A stretch of DNA of 64,000 nt from Pseudoprimorskyibacter insulae (GTDB lineage: Bacteria > Pseudomonadota > Alphaproteobacteria > Rhodobacterales > Rhodobacteraceae). The position numbers and the translations under genes are program-made. A model generated the notes under the pieces. It was not told the origin of the DNA and did not search any database. It saw only the letters and a program-made list of their open reading frames with translations. Of this stretch, positions 63,876-64,000 are shown piece by piece; positions within the stretch are counted from its first letter, which is position 1, and the number at the start of each line of letters is the position of its first letter. The DNA is taken from assembly GCF_900302505.1 (NCBI RefSeq), contig NZ_OMOJ01000004.1, positions 275,708-339,707 of the forward strand. The letters are read 5' to 3'.

Positions 63876-64000
63876 GGGTCAGGACTCATAGCCAATAGAT
63901 GACCAGCGCGGCGAGTGCGATTGCGGAGAGGAAGACCTTGGGGCATCTGTCGTATCGTGTGGCCACACGTCGCCAATCCTTCAGCCTGCCAAACATGATC
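63876..64000 (-). mobile_element. IS5-family (IS427-like) insertion sequence, right-end fragment in window
   Basis: The element begins with GGGTCAGGACTCATAG at 63876, the type of terminal repeat found in the IS427 group of the IS5 family, directly after the dinucleotide TA at 63874-63875, the expected target duplication. It continues past the window end. Confidence 0.85.
63886..64000 (-). CDS. IS5-family transposase, C-terminal end (partial)
   Basis: On the minus strand from the window edge the frame reads MFGRLKDWRRVATRYDR followed by a CPKVFLSAIALAA stretch and the stop at 63886-63888. This is the well-known C-terminus of the DDE transposases of IS5/IS427-type elements (the last glutamate of the triad lies upstream outside the window). 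The 5' part is beyond 64000. Confidence 0.9.
   Translation of the reverse strand, partial: IMFGRLKDWRRVATRYDRCPKVFLSAIALAALVIYWL

Noticed and set aside
1..64000. tRNA, rRNA or origin-like sequences
   Set aside because: None was recognised by eye; a covariance-model search was not possible here.

Overview
The window looks like a chromosomal segment of a marine-type alphaproteobacterium of the order Rhodobacterales (Roseobacter/Rhodobacter relatives). The basis is a high-GC genome, a CobS/CobT cobaltochelatase pair, the alphaproteobacterial order of the cell-wall/division cluster (murD-ftsW-murG-murC-murB-ddl-ftsQ-ftsA-ftsZ-lpxC-bamD-recN), an FtsA N-terminus of the rhodobacterial kind, RTX proteins and several ABC sugar/polyol importers. 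The genus cannot be fixed from the sequence alone. No tRNA, rRNA or CRISPR array was recognised. All identifications rest on reading motifs and on recall of protein families; no database search was run.

Layout. 1-7.9 kb: housekeeping genes (DUF4177 protein, BolA, a J-domain protein, CobS, a small exported protein, CobT, an M24 aminopeptidase P, a DUF427 protein). 7.9-12.6 kb: a CLC chloride transporter, a D-lactate/glycolate-type FAD dehydrogenase, and a TetR regulator divergent from a two-gene membrane operon. 12.6-28.8 kb, almost all on the minus strand: the 3' half of the division/cell-wall cluster, with one FAD oxidoreductase gene inserted on the opposite strand between ftsW and murD. 28.9-32.8 kb: the four-gene Anbu operon (circularly permuted ATP-grasp, alpha-E, transglutaminase, proteasome-like peptidase). 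33.1-39.4 kb: two secreted RTX calcium-binding proteins with a common C-terminal region; the larger one carries six long tandem modules with a 177/180-residue alternating period. 39.4-43.2 kb: a FabI-type reductase, a MauG/cytochrome c peroxidase-like dihaem protein and a CRTAC1-type repeat protein. 43.2-49.2 kb: xylose utilisation (ROK regulator divergent from xylFHG-xylA).

49.3-63.9 kb is a large divergent polyol/ketose catabolic island. The minus arm encodes an ABC polyol importer (binding protein, two permeases, a small membrane protein, an ATPase) plus a zinc polyol dehydrogenase and a HAD phosphatase. The plus arm encodes a SorC-type regulator, a ketose 3-epimerase-like TIM barrel, a PfkB kinase, a GatZ/KbaZ-family (PF08013) protein, three short-chain dehydrogenases (one strongly ribitol-dehydrogenase-like, one L-xylulose-reductase-like), a class-I-aldolase-like barrel of unknown function and a second PfkB kinase. 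The second kinase is cut off by an IS5-family (IS427-like) insertion that runs off the end of the window.

How the genes may work together. In the polyol island, polyols imported by the ABC system would be oxidised to ketoses by the dehydrogenases and interconverted at C3 by the epimerase. They would then enter metabolism by two kinase routes. One is kinase plus PF08013, matching the published D-tagatose to D-tagatose 6-phosphate to D-fructose 6-phosphate route of Agrobacterium. The other is a second kinase plus an aldolase-like protein, a pairing not known to me as a described pathway. The neighbouring xylose operon could share D-xylulose as an intermediate. These pathway assignments are inference and the most interesting part of the window.
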